64,000 nt of DNA from Sphingomonas phyllosphaerae FA2 (lineage in GTDB: Bacteria > Pseudomonadota > Alphaproteobacteria > Sphingomonadales > Sphingomonadaceae). The notes beneath the pieces are model-generated. The model was not told the DNA's origin and searched no databases. It worked only from the letters and a program-made list of their open reading frames with translations. This document shows positions 57,009 to 64,000 of the stretch, in pieces. The stretch covers positions 1,291,676-1,355,675 of the forward strand of contig NZ_KE386571.1 of NCBI RefSeq assembly GCF_000427645.1, read 5' to 3'. Numbering within the stretch: position 1 is the first letter of the stretch; every line of letters begins with the position of its first letter. Both the position numbers and the translations under genes were made by a program.

Positions 57009-58517
57009 CTATCTCTTGAACTTGAACCCGCCGGGCCCGCCCGGAAGGTTGCCGGGCAGACCGGGGAGACCCGGACCACCGCCCGGCCCGCCCAGCTTGC
57101 CCATCATGTCGCCCATGTCGGCGCCACCGATCGCATTGCCGAGCCCGCCGAGCCCGCCCTTGCCGAGCATCGCCATCATGCCCTTCAGACCGCCCATCTT
57201 CTTGATCTTCTTCATGGCGGTCGACATCTCCTGATGCATCTTCAGGAGCTTGTTGACCTCCTGCACCGTGGTGCCGGAACCCTTGGCGATGCGGATCTTG
57301 CGCTTGGCGTTGATCAGCTCGGGCTTGGCGCGCTCCTTGACGGTCATCGAGCCGATCATCGCGTCGAGATGCACCAGCATCTTGTCGCTGCCCGGCGTCG
57401 CGTCCATCGCGGCCTGCGCCTTCTTCATCCCCGGCAGCATCCCGGCCAGCGCACCGAGCCCGCCCATGCGCTTCATCTGCGCGAGCTGGCTGCGCAGGTC
57501 GTTCATGTCGAACTGGCCCTTGGCGAGCCGGTTCGCCATCCGCTCGGCGTCTTCCTGCTGGATCGACTCCGCGGCGCGCTCGACCAGCGAGACGACGTCG
57601 CCCATCCCGAGGATGCGCCCGGCGACCCGCGACGGGTGGAAGGCCTCCAGCGCGTCGAGCTTCTCGCCGACGCCCGCGAACTTGATCGGCTTGCCGGTCA
57701 CCGCGCGCATCGACAGCGCCGCGCCGCCGCGGGCATCGCCATCCATACGGGTCAGCACGACGCCGGTCAGCGGCACCTGCTCCGAAAAGTTGGTCGCGAC
57801 GTTGACCGCGTCCTGACCGGTCAGCGAGTCGACGACCAGCAGGATTTCCTGCGGCTTGGCGACGTCGGCGACCGCCTTCATCTCGTCCATCAGCGCCTGA
57901 TCGACGTGCAGACGCCCCGCGGTGTCGAGCATCAGCACGTCGAAGCCCTGCAGCTTCGCGGCCTGCACCGCGCGACGCGCGATCTCGACCGGCTGCTGCC
58001 CGGCGATGATCGGCAGCGTCGCGACCTCGACCTGCGTGCCCAGCGTCGCCAGCTGCTCCTGCGCGGCCGGACGATTGACGTCGAGCGACGCCATCAACAC
58101 CTTCTTGGCGGTGCGCCCGGTCATCGAGCCGGTCGACAGCCGCTTGGCGATCTTGGCGGTGGTGGTGGTCTTGCCCGACCCTTGCAGGCCAACCATCATC
58201 ACGATCGCGGGCGGCGTGACGGCGAGGTTCAGCTCGGCGCCCTCGGGATCGTCGCCGCCCAGCATCCGCACCAGCGCGTCGTTGACGATCTTGACGACCT
58301 GCTGCCCCGGCGTGACCGAGCGGAGCACGTTCTGCCCGATCGCCTCTTCGGTCACCTCGTCGACGAACTGCCGCGCGACCGGCAGCGCCACATCGGCTTC
58401 GAGCAGCGCGACGCGCACCTCGCGCATCGCCTGACGCACGTCGGCTTCGGTGAGCGCACCACGCCCCCGCAGCCGGTCGAAGACGCCGCCAAGACGATCG
58501 CTAAGGCTATCGAACAT
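57009..58517 (-). CDS. ffh: Signal recognition particle protein Ffh (SRP54)
   Basis: GTPase that binds signal sequences and 4.5S RNA and hands ribosomes to FtsY. The 502-residue protein has an N domain (MFDSLSDRLGGVFDRLRG), a G domain with GLQGSGKTTTTAKIAKRL, DTAGRLHVD and TRMDGD, and a Met-rich M domain. The tail is rich in Gly and Pro (GGPGGGPGLPGLPG). The ATG at 58517 has GGAG upstream (complement of CTCCTTTC). Confidence 0.97.
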   Translation of the reverse strand: MFDSLSDRLGGVFDRLRGRGALTEADVRQAMREVRVALLEADVALPVARQFVDEVTEEAIGQNVLRSVTPGQQVVKIVNDALVRMLGGDDPEGAELNLAVTPPAIVMMVGLQGSGKTTTTAKIAKRLSTGSMTGRTAKKVLMASLDVNRPAAQEQLATLGTQVEVATLPIIAGQQPVEIARRAVQAAKLQGFDVLMLDTAGRLHVDQALMDEMKAVADVAKPQEILLVVDSLTGQDAVNVATNFSEQVPLTGVVLTRMDGDARGGAALSMRAVTGKPIKFAGVGEKLDALEAFHPSRVAGRILGMGDVVSLVERAAESIQQEDAERMANRLAKGQFDMNDLRSQLAQMKRMGGLGALAGMLPGMKKAQAAMDATPGSDKMLVHLDAMIGSMTVKERAKPELINAKRKIRIAKGSGTTVQEVNKLLKMHQEMSTAMKKIKKMGGLKGMMAMLGKGGLGGLGNAIGGADMGDMMGKLGGPGGGPGLPGLPGNLPGGPGGFKFKR

Positions 58518-58693
58518 CGAAACTCCTTTCACCCGCCGCGAAACGCAAAATACGCCGGCGGGCGAAACCTCGCCGGCCAGCGTGCGCCACAGGAGCGCTT
58601 GATCCTTCGCGTTCCGCAACGGAACTTGTCTGGGCCGTTAGACGAATGTGGCGAGCGAGGCAAGGTTGTTCGGGCTTTACTCTCCGCCCCCAC

Positions 58694-58788
58694 CGTCATC
58701 CCCGCGAAGGCGGGGATCCAGACGCGCAGGTCTGGCTATAGAGTCGCGACGTCAGAGGTTCTGGATTCCCGCCTTCGCGGGAATGACG
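58694..58788. repeat. Palindromic repeat, family C copy 2
   Basis: Arms CGTCATCCCCGCGAAGGCGG and CCGCCTTCGCGGGAATGACG. The core (GGATCCAGACGCGCAGG through GTCAGAGGTTCTGGATTCC) is, with changes, the reverse complement of the core at 19480. It ends 8 bp from the DUF924 stop. Confidence 0.88.
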
Positions 58789-58796
58789 GGAGTGGT

Positions 58797-59369
58797 CTAC
58801 CAGCCTCCGCCCGCCTCCAGATACGCCCGCTCCGAATCTGTCGTCTCACGCCCCAGCGCCGCATTGCGCGAAGGAAATCGCCCGAAGCGCATGATCACCT
58901 CGGCGTGGTCGTGCGCAAACCGGATATTCTCCTCGATCCCCAGCGCCTCGAACATCGCAACGCTCTTCGCCTGTCCTTCCGCATCCTCGGCGTGCATCAA
59001 CGGCATGTAGAGGAACACCCGCTCCTCCTTCGACAGCTCCGCATCCCATCCGCGCGCGACCGCCAGCTCTGTCAGATCACGCGCCAGCGGATCGGCTGCG
59101 AACGCCTCCGCCTCTCCGCGAACCAGGTTGCGCGAAAACTGGTCGAGCACGATCACCGCCGCCGGCAACGTGCGCGGATCGTCACGCCACCCCATTGCCC
59201 CGCTCGCCAGCACCCGTTCGCGCAACATCCCGAACCGCTCCCGGATCGCCGCATCCAGCGCATCATCCTTCGCGAATTGCTGCTCGGCGGTCAGCCCGAA
59301 CCAGAAGTCGCGCACGTCGCGCGCAGCGGAGTCGACTTCATCCCTCGTCATAACTAGATCGCCCGCCAT
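58797..59369 (-). CDS. DUF924 family protein
   Basis: The 190-residue protein matches DUF924: VRDFWFGLTAEQQFAKDD, ILDQFSRNLVRGEAEAFA, ERVFLYMPLMHAEDAEGQ, and HAEVIMRFGRFPSRNAALGRE. The function is unknown; the fold is helical. Two starts are possible: the ATG at 59369 has GGAG upstream, and 59351 is 18 bp inside. The first overlaps the divergent mtaB start by 2 bp, which is unusual; the second would leave 16 bp between them. Confidence 0.85.
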   Translation of the reverse strand: MAGDLVMTRDEVDSAARDVRDFWFGLTAEQQFAKDDALDAAIRERFGMLRERVLASGAMGWRDDPRTLPAAVIVLDQFSRNLVRGEAEAFAADPLARDLTELAVARGWDAELSKEERVFLYMPLMHAEDAEGQAKSVAMFEALGIEENIRFAHDHAEVIMRFGRFPSRNAALGRETTDSERAYLEAGGGW

Positions 59370-60546
59370 GTCCTTCTCCACCCAGCCAGAGGTCGTGACG
59401 CTCGGCTGCCGCCTCAACATCGCCGAAAGCGCGGCGATCCGCCAGCTGGCGGGTCGCGGGCAGGTGGTGGTGAACGGCTGCGGCGTCACGCATCAGGCGG
59501 TCAAGGACACCCGCGCCGCGATCCGCCGGCTGCGTCGCGCGCGCCCCGATGCCGAGCTGATCGTCACCGGCTGCGCCTCCGAAATGGACCGCGACAGCTT
59601 CGCCGCGATGCCCGAGGTCAATCGCGTGATCGGCAATGCCGCCAAGCTGCTCCCCGCCACATGGGGCGCGCGCCCCAACGCCCCGCGCCCGATCCCACAG
59701 ACCCGCGCCTTCATCGGCGTCCAGAACGGCTGCGACCATCACTGCACCTTCTGCGCGATCCCGCAGGGCCGCGGCCGCAACCGCGCCGAGCCGATCGCGG
59801 CGGTCGTCCCGCAGGTCGCCGCGCTGGTCGAGGGCGGCCAGCGCGAAGTGGTGCTGAGCGGGGTCGACCTCGCCAGCTACGACGATCGCGGCGCGCGGCT
59901 AGGCGTGCTGGTCGAACGCCTACTGACCGAAGTGCCGACGCTCGAACGCCTGCGCCTCTCCTCGCTCGACCCTGCCGCGATCGATGATCACCTTCTCGCG
60001 CTACTCACGCAGGAGCCGCGCGTGATGCCGCACGTTCATTTGTCCGTGCAGGCCGGCGACGACATGATCCTCAAGCGGATGCGCCGCCGCCACACCCGCA
60101 ACGACGTGCTGCAACTGGTCGAGCGGCTCAGAGCGACGCGCGACATTGCGATCGGCGCCGACCTGATCGCCGGCTTCCCGACCGAGGAGGACGCGATGTT
60201 CGCCAACACGCTGGCGCTGATCGACCAGGCCGACATCACCCACGCGCACGTCTTCCCCTATTCGCCCCGCGCCGGCACCCCCGCGGCGCAGATGCCGCAG
60301 GTCGCCCCCGCCATCGCCCGCGATCGTGCCGCGCAGCTGCGCGGCGCCGCCGCGACACGCCTCGCCCGCCGCCTCGCCGCGCAGGTCGGCACCGTCCAGC
60401 CGGTGCTGGTCGAGAAGCCCGGCGACTGCGGCCATGCGCCCGATTTCACCGCGGTGCGCCTGCCCGCGCCTTCTCCCATCGGCGGCATCGTCGCGGTGAC
60501 GATCACCGCCGCCGCCCCCGACCATCTGACCGGACATATCGCATGA
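59368..60546 (+). CDS. mtaB: tRNA t6A37 methylthiotransferase MtaB
   Basis: Radical SAM enzyme that makes ms2t6A37 in tRNA. The 392-residue protein has an N-terminal UPF0004 domain with cluster cysteines (TLGCRLN, VVNGCGVTHQAV, VTGCAS), the radical SAM CDHHCTFCAIP, and a C-terminal TRAM-like end. It resembles MtaB/YqeV more than MiaB. No clear ribosome-binding site precedes the ATG. Its stop overlaps ftsY by 4 bp. Confidence 0.9.
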   Translation: MSFSTQPEVVTLGCRLNIAESAAIRQLAGRGQVVVNGCGVTHQAVKDTRAAIRRLRRARPDAELIVTGCASEMDRDSFAAMPEVNRVIGNAAKLLPATWGARPNAPRPIPQTRAFIGVQNGCDHHCTFCAIPQGRGRNRAEPIAAVVPQVAALVEGGQREVVLSGVDLASYDDRGARLGVLVERLLTEVPTLERLRLSSLDPAAIDDHLLALLTQEPRVMPHVHLSVQAGDDMILKRMRRRHTRNDVLQLVERLRATRDIAIGADLIAGFPTEEDAMFANTLALIDQADITHAHVFPYSPRAGTPAAQMPQVAPAIARDRAAQLRGAAATRLARRLAAQVGTVQPVLVEKPGDCGHAPDFTAVRLPAPSPIGGIVAVTITAAAPDHLTGHIA

Positions 60547-61475
60547 GCACGAGCTGGCACGACAAGCTGCTGGGCGGTTTTCGCCGCACCTCCGACCGCT
60601 TGGTCGGCAACCTCGCCGGGCTGGGCGGCGCGCGTCTCGACGAGGAAACGCTCGACACCGTCGAGGAAGCACTGATCGCCTCCGACCTCGGCCCCGCCAC
60701 CGCCGCCAAGGTCCGCGACCGGCTGGCCGAGGGCACGTTCGAGCGCAACATGGAGGAACTCGGCATCCGGCTGGTCGTCGCCGAGGAGGTCGAGAAGGTG
60801 CTGCGCGACGTCGCAAAACCGATCGGGATCGACGCCTTCCCGCGCCCGCAGGTGATCCTCGTCATCGGCGTCAACGGATCGGGCAAGACCACCACGATCG
60901 CCAAGCTCGCGCATCTGTTCCTCGAACAGGATTATGCGGTGATGCTGGCGGCCGGCGACACGTTCCGCGCCGCCGCGATCGGCCAGCTCAAGACCTGGGC
61001 GGAGCGGATCGGCGTGCCGATCGTCACCGGGCCGGAGGGCGGCGACGCCGCCGGGATCGTCTGGGATGCGGTCAAGCAGGCGACCGCGATCGGCACCGAC
61101 GTGCTGATCGTCGACACCGCCGGGCGGCTCCAGAACAAGCGCGAGCTGATGGACGAACTCGCCAAGATCCGCCGCGTGCTCGGCCGCCTCAACCCCGCCG
61201 CCCCGCACGACGTGCTGCTGGTGCTCGACGCGACCACCGGGCAGAATGCGCTGAGCCAGATCGAGGTGTTCAAGGAGGTCGCGGGCGTCACCGGGCTCGT
61301 GATGACCAAGCTCGACGGCACCGCGCGCGGGGGCGTGCTGGTCGCCGCGGCCGAGCGCTATGGATTGCCGATCCACGCGATCGGGGTCGGCGAGCAGATG
61401 GACGATCTGCGCCCGTTTGACGCGCGCGAGGTCAGCCGGATCATCGCCGGGATCGACGGGGGCAAGCAACGATGA
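60543..61475 (+). CDS. ftsY: Signal recognition particle receptor FtsY
   Basis: Membrane-associated SRP receptor GTPase. The 310-residue protein has the NG domain only, with GVNGSGKTTTIAKLA, DTFRAAAIGQLKTWAE, DTAGRLQNKRELMDEL and TKLDGTARGG. The acidic A domain of E. coli FtsY is absent, as in many alphaproteobacteria. It overlaps mtaB upstream and ispZ downstream by 4 bp each. Confidence 0.97.
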   Translation: MSTSWHDKLLGGFRRTSDRLVGNLAGLGGARLDEETLDTVEEALIASDLGPATAAKVRDRLAEGTFERNMEELGIRLVVAEEVEKVLRDVAKPIGIDAFPRPQVILVIGVNGSGKTTTIAKLAHLFLEQDYAVMLAAGDTFRAAAIGQLKTWAERIGVPIVTGPEGGDAAGIVWDAVKQATAIGTDVLIVDTAGRLQNKRELMDELAKIRRVLGRLNPAAPHDVLLVLDATTGQNALSQIEVFKEVAGVTGLVMTKLDGTARGGVLVAAAERYGLPIHAIGVGEQMDDLRPFDAREVSRIIAGIDGGKQR

Positions 61476-62176
61476 CTGCGCCGCAAAAGGAAGGCCACGG
61501 CGGCATACGCGCATTGGTCGATTACGGCCCGCTGGCGCTGTTCTTCGCCGCCAACTTCCTCGTCCCCGCCGAGACGGCGCGCGGAATCATCGCGCATTTC
61601 ACCCCGATGCTCTCGACGCTCAAGCAGGTCGAGGCGCTGTTGCTTGCACGCGTGATCCTCGCCACCGCGGTGTTCGTGCTCGCCAGCGTCGTCGCCTTGG
61701 TGATCGCCAAAGTGAAGCTCGGGCGCGTGCCGCCGATGCTGTTGATCTCGGCCGGGCTGGTGATCGTGTTCGGCGGGCTGACGATGTATTTCCGCGATCC
61801 GCGCTTCATTCAGATGAAGCCGACGATCGTCTACGCCCTGCTCGCCGCGGTGCTCGGCTTCGGCGCCGCGACCGGACGCCCGTTGCTCCAGCAATTGATG
61901 GGCAGCAGCTACCCCGGCCTTCGCGAGAGCGGCTGGCGGCGGCTGACGCTCAACTGGGTGTGGTTCTTCGTAATCATGGCGTTCCTCAACGAGGCGGTGT
62001 GGCGCGGCGCGGCGGTAGCGGTCGGCCCGCAGCGCGGCTGGGACCTGTGGGCGATCTACAAGGTGTGGGTGGTGATCCCCGCGACGATGCTGTTCGCGAT
62101 CGCCAACGTGCCGATGCTGATGCGCCACGGCCTGACGCTCGGCGACGACGCCCCGCCAGTCCCGCCGGAGGGCTGA
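61472..62176 (+). CDS. Inner-membrane septation protein IspZ (YciB family)
   Basis: The 234-residue protein has five or more membrane segments. It contains the YciB/IspZ core: LVDYGPLALFFAANFLVP, MYFRDPRFIQMKPTIVYALLA, and a C-terminal FFVIMAFLNEAVWR. YciB/IspZ proteins affect cell division and envelope integrity; the biochemical role is unclear. It overlaps ftsY by 4 bp and is convergent with the siderophore receptor gene. Confidence 0.9.
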   Translation: MTAPQKEGHGGIRALVDYGPLALFFAANFLVPAETARGIIAHFTPMLSTLKQVEALLLARVILATAVFVLASVVALVIAKVKLGRVPPMLLISAGLVIVFGGLTMYFRDPRFIQMKPTIVYALLAAVLGFGAATGRPLLQQLMGSSYPGLRESGWRRLTLNWVWFFVIMAFLNEAVWRGAAVAVGPQRGWDLWAIYKVWVVIPATMLFAIANVPMLMRHGLTLGDDAPPVPPEG

Positions 62177-62184
62177 AGCCCCTC

Positions 62185-64000
62185 TCAGAACCGCGCCCGC
62201 ACCCCGATCGTCGCGGTGCGCGGCGCGCCCGGCTGCACCCATACCGGCGAATAGCTGTTCGCATACCATTGCGTATCGAACAGATTGCTGACCGACGCGA
62301 ACAGCGTCGTCTCCGGCGTCAGGTCGATCTCGCCGAACACCCGCGCCAGCGTATGCGCGGGCAGCATGAAGCGCGTGCCCGTCTGCCCGCTCCGCTCGCC
62401 GACATATTGCACACCCGCGCCGAGCAGCGCCTCGCGCCCACCGAACGTCCAATGCCTGGCAAGCTGCACATTGGCATTGTGCTTCGGGATGTTGATGAGC
62501 GGATCGCCCGGCGAAATCTGGAACGAGAAATTGGGATCGAGCACCCGCGACCGCGCCTCGGCATCGGTATAGGCGTAGCTCAGCAGCACGTCGACGCGCC
62601 CCGGCAATTGCCCATTGACGTCCAGTTCGACCCCACGGCTGCGCGCTTTGCCGATCGCGACCGAGAACCCGGGATTGACGGTATCCGTCGCCAGCACGTT
62701 CGCCTTGTCCAGCTGATACACCGCCAAGGTGCCGTTCAGCCGCCCGCCGAACGCCACCAGCTTTACCCCGGCTTCCACCGACGTGCTGGTCTCTGGTTTG
62801 AAGATGTTGCCGCGCGCGTCGGTGCCGATGTTGGCGCGATACCCCTCGCCGTAGGCGGCGTAGAGCGACACCGGCGCGGCCAGTTCGTAGACGACGCCCG
62901 CCTGCGGGCTGACACGCGCCCGGCTGCGGCGGCCCTCGGTATTCAGCAGGCGATTGTCGACGCGCAGCAGGAAACTATCGACGCGACCGCCGACGCGTAC
63001 CTGCAACCGATCGGTAAGGCTGATCTGGTCCTGCACATACGCGCCCAGCGTGCGTTGCACGTCGAGCCGGTTGGTGGTCGCCACGCCCGCCGGCGCCGGC
63101 CAGCGGCCATAAACCGGGTTCTGGATGTCGATCGCGTAGCTCTGCCGGTCGGTGGTCGTCGCGGTAACGACCGGGCCGCGAAAGCGCGTGAAATATTGAT
63201 CCGTATCGAAGTAATCGACGTCGCCGCCGATCAGCACGCGATGCGTCAGTCCGCCGGTCGCGAAGTCGCCGGCCAGCTCGGCGCGGAACACGTCATGCGA
63301 CGAGGTATAGCTGCGCGTGCGGCGCTGGCGCGACAACGTGTGCCCGTCGACGAACAATTTCTGCCGCGCGGTCGCCGTCTCGGCGTCGGACGATGCGCCG
63401 GTCAGCTTCGTGTCGCGATGACTCGCACCCAGCAACAGGCTCCATCCGCTGCCGAAGTCATGCTGAAGCCGCAGCTGATGCCCAAAGGCGCGTGCCACCG
63501 TGTCACCGTCTCCCGGCTCACCGAGGAACCGCGAGCGCGGTACGGTACGGAAATCATTGTTGAGGACGACGATGCCGCGATCGAACGGCACCGCGGTCCG
63601 TGTCCACTCCATGTCGTAGATCAACCGCGTGTTGTCGCCGATCCCCAAACCGATCGACGGAAGGAACCCCCAGCGCCGCTGGCTCACCGTATCGCGGAAC
63701 GTATCGCCCGACTCGGCATAGCCGATTAGCCGCGCGGTCAGATTGCCGGTGAGCGCGACATTGGCATCGCCCTCGGCCCGAACCGTATCGAAGCTGCGAT
63801 ATTGTAGCGACGCACTGCCGAACGTGCGCCCCAGCTCGGCCTGTTTCGTCACGAGATTGATCGAGCCTCCCGGCTCGCCGCGTCCCAGCACCGCCGCCGC
63901 CGGCCCCTTCAGCACTTCGACGCGCTCGATCCCAGCCACGTCACGCTGTCCGCTGAACCCGCGCCCGGCGTTGAAGCCATTGACGAGATACCCGCTCGGC
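62185..64000 (-). CDS. TonB-dependent siderophore receptor, 3' part (5' end outside window)
   Basis: At least 604 residues of an outer-membrane receptor that imports ferric siderophores with TonB. The visible part starts inside the plug domain (PSGYLVNGFN ..., then AGIERVEVLKGPAAAVLGRG and GGSINLVTKQ). It continues through the beta-barrel to the terminal Phe of TIGVRARF, the usual outer-membrane signal. Signal peptide and TonB box lie beyond 64000. It has no evident transport partner in the window; the siderophore is unknown. Confidence 0.94.
   Translation of the reverse strand, partial: PSGYLVNGFNAGRGFSGQRDVAGIERVEVLKGPAAAVLGRGEPGGSINLVTKQAELGRTFGSASLQYRSFDTVRAEGDANVALTGNLTARLIGYAESGDTFRDTVSQRRWGFLPSIGLGIGDNTRLIYDMEWTRTAVPFDRGIVVLNNDFRTVPRSRFLGEPGDGDTVARAFGHQLRLQHDFGSGWSLLLGASHRDTKLTGASSDAETATARQKLFVDGHTLSRQRRTRSYTSSHDVFRAELAGDFATGGLTHRVLIGGDVDYFDTDQYFTRFRGPVVTATTTDRQSYAIDIQNPVYGRWPAPAGVATTNRLDVQRTLGAYVQDQISLTDRLQVRVGGRVDSFLLRVDNRLLNTEGRRSRARVSPQAGVVYELAAPVSLYAAYGEGYRANIGTDARGNIFKPETSTSVEAGVKLVAFGGRLNGTLAVYQLDKANVLATDTVNPGFSVAIGKARSRGVELDVNGQLPGRVDVLLSYAYTDAEARSRVLDPNFSFQISPGDPLINIPKHNANVQLARHWTFGGREALLGAGVQYVGERSGQTGTRFMLPAHTLARVFGEIDLTPETTLFASVSNLFDTQWYANSYSPVWVQPGAPRTATIGVRARF

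Noticed and set aside
56112..59357. 1081-codon plus-strand frame opposite rimM, rpsP and ffh
   Set aside because: It crosses three established genes and two repeats. Low-complexity Leu, Arg and Ala runs and lack of motifs mark it as a shadow.
61360..63729. 789-codon plus-strand frame over ftsY, ispZ and the receptor gene
   Set aside because: It overlaps three clear genes, two of them on the same strand in another frame, and has no recognisable domain.

Overview
The window is high-GC chromosomal DNA from an alphaproteobacterium, most likely Sphingomonas or a close sphingomonad. The inference rests on a CckA-type cell-cycle kinase, strong GC bias at third codon positions, many secreted metallopeptidases, a TonB-dependent receptor, and several families of short palindromic intergenic repeats. 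There is no rRNA, CRISPR array, insertion sequence or prophage, and one tRNA (Pro, anticodon TGG). About 60 protein genes are supported, mostly housekeeping, with a few accessory patches.

Region by region. 0.1-7.7 kb: an unusual HTH-membrane-EF-hand protein, then rmuC, def, recR, the divergent fmt-truA pair, and an RNA uracil-5-methyltransferase with the NAD(P)HX repair enzyme. 7.8-19.5 kb: ilvD, a single-domain response regulator, cckA, an M13 peptidase, a DUF2062 protein, smpB, dapA, then slt-greB. 19.6-26.0 kb: a NYN/LOTUS protein, two M28-type peptidases, a Uma2-like nuclease and ettA. 26.1-33.7 kb: two tandem lipoproteins, tRNA-Pro, a gene-free stretch, a GMC dehydrogenase with its small subunit, a short membrane ORF, a large zinc metalloprotease and an SDR. 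33.9-37.2 kb: a soluble hybrid histidine kinase and a CDF transporter. 37.2-41.9 kb: a minus-strand L-fucose-type catabolic operon (dehydrogenase, FucP, IclR regulator, lactonase, then a DsbA-like protein). 42.0-49.4 kb: a DUF885 protein, a CPA2 antiporter, a glycosyltransferase, a PadR-DUF2218 pair and rarA. 49.5-52.3 kb: a three-gene type III polyketide operon. 52.6-62.2 kb: the translation and secretion block ffh-rpsP-rimM and trmD-rplS, split by a TrxR-like flavoprotein and a vapBC module, then mtaB-ftsY-ispZ. 62.2-64.0 kb: the 3' part of a TonB-dependent siderophore receptor that runs off the window.

Three points stand out. The first gene has the architecture of a one-component membrane regulator with two canonical calcium-binding loops on the far side of the membrane. 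A vapBC module is joined by successive 4-bp start/stop overlaps to trmD and rplS, so a toxin-antitoxin pair heads an essential translation operon. Every intact palindromic repeat lies within about 25 bp of a stop codon, which suggests a shared role in 3'-end formation or a shared target preference.

Coordinates and starts were derived by reading the sequence. Family names come from recognised motifs and overall similarity, not from database searches.
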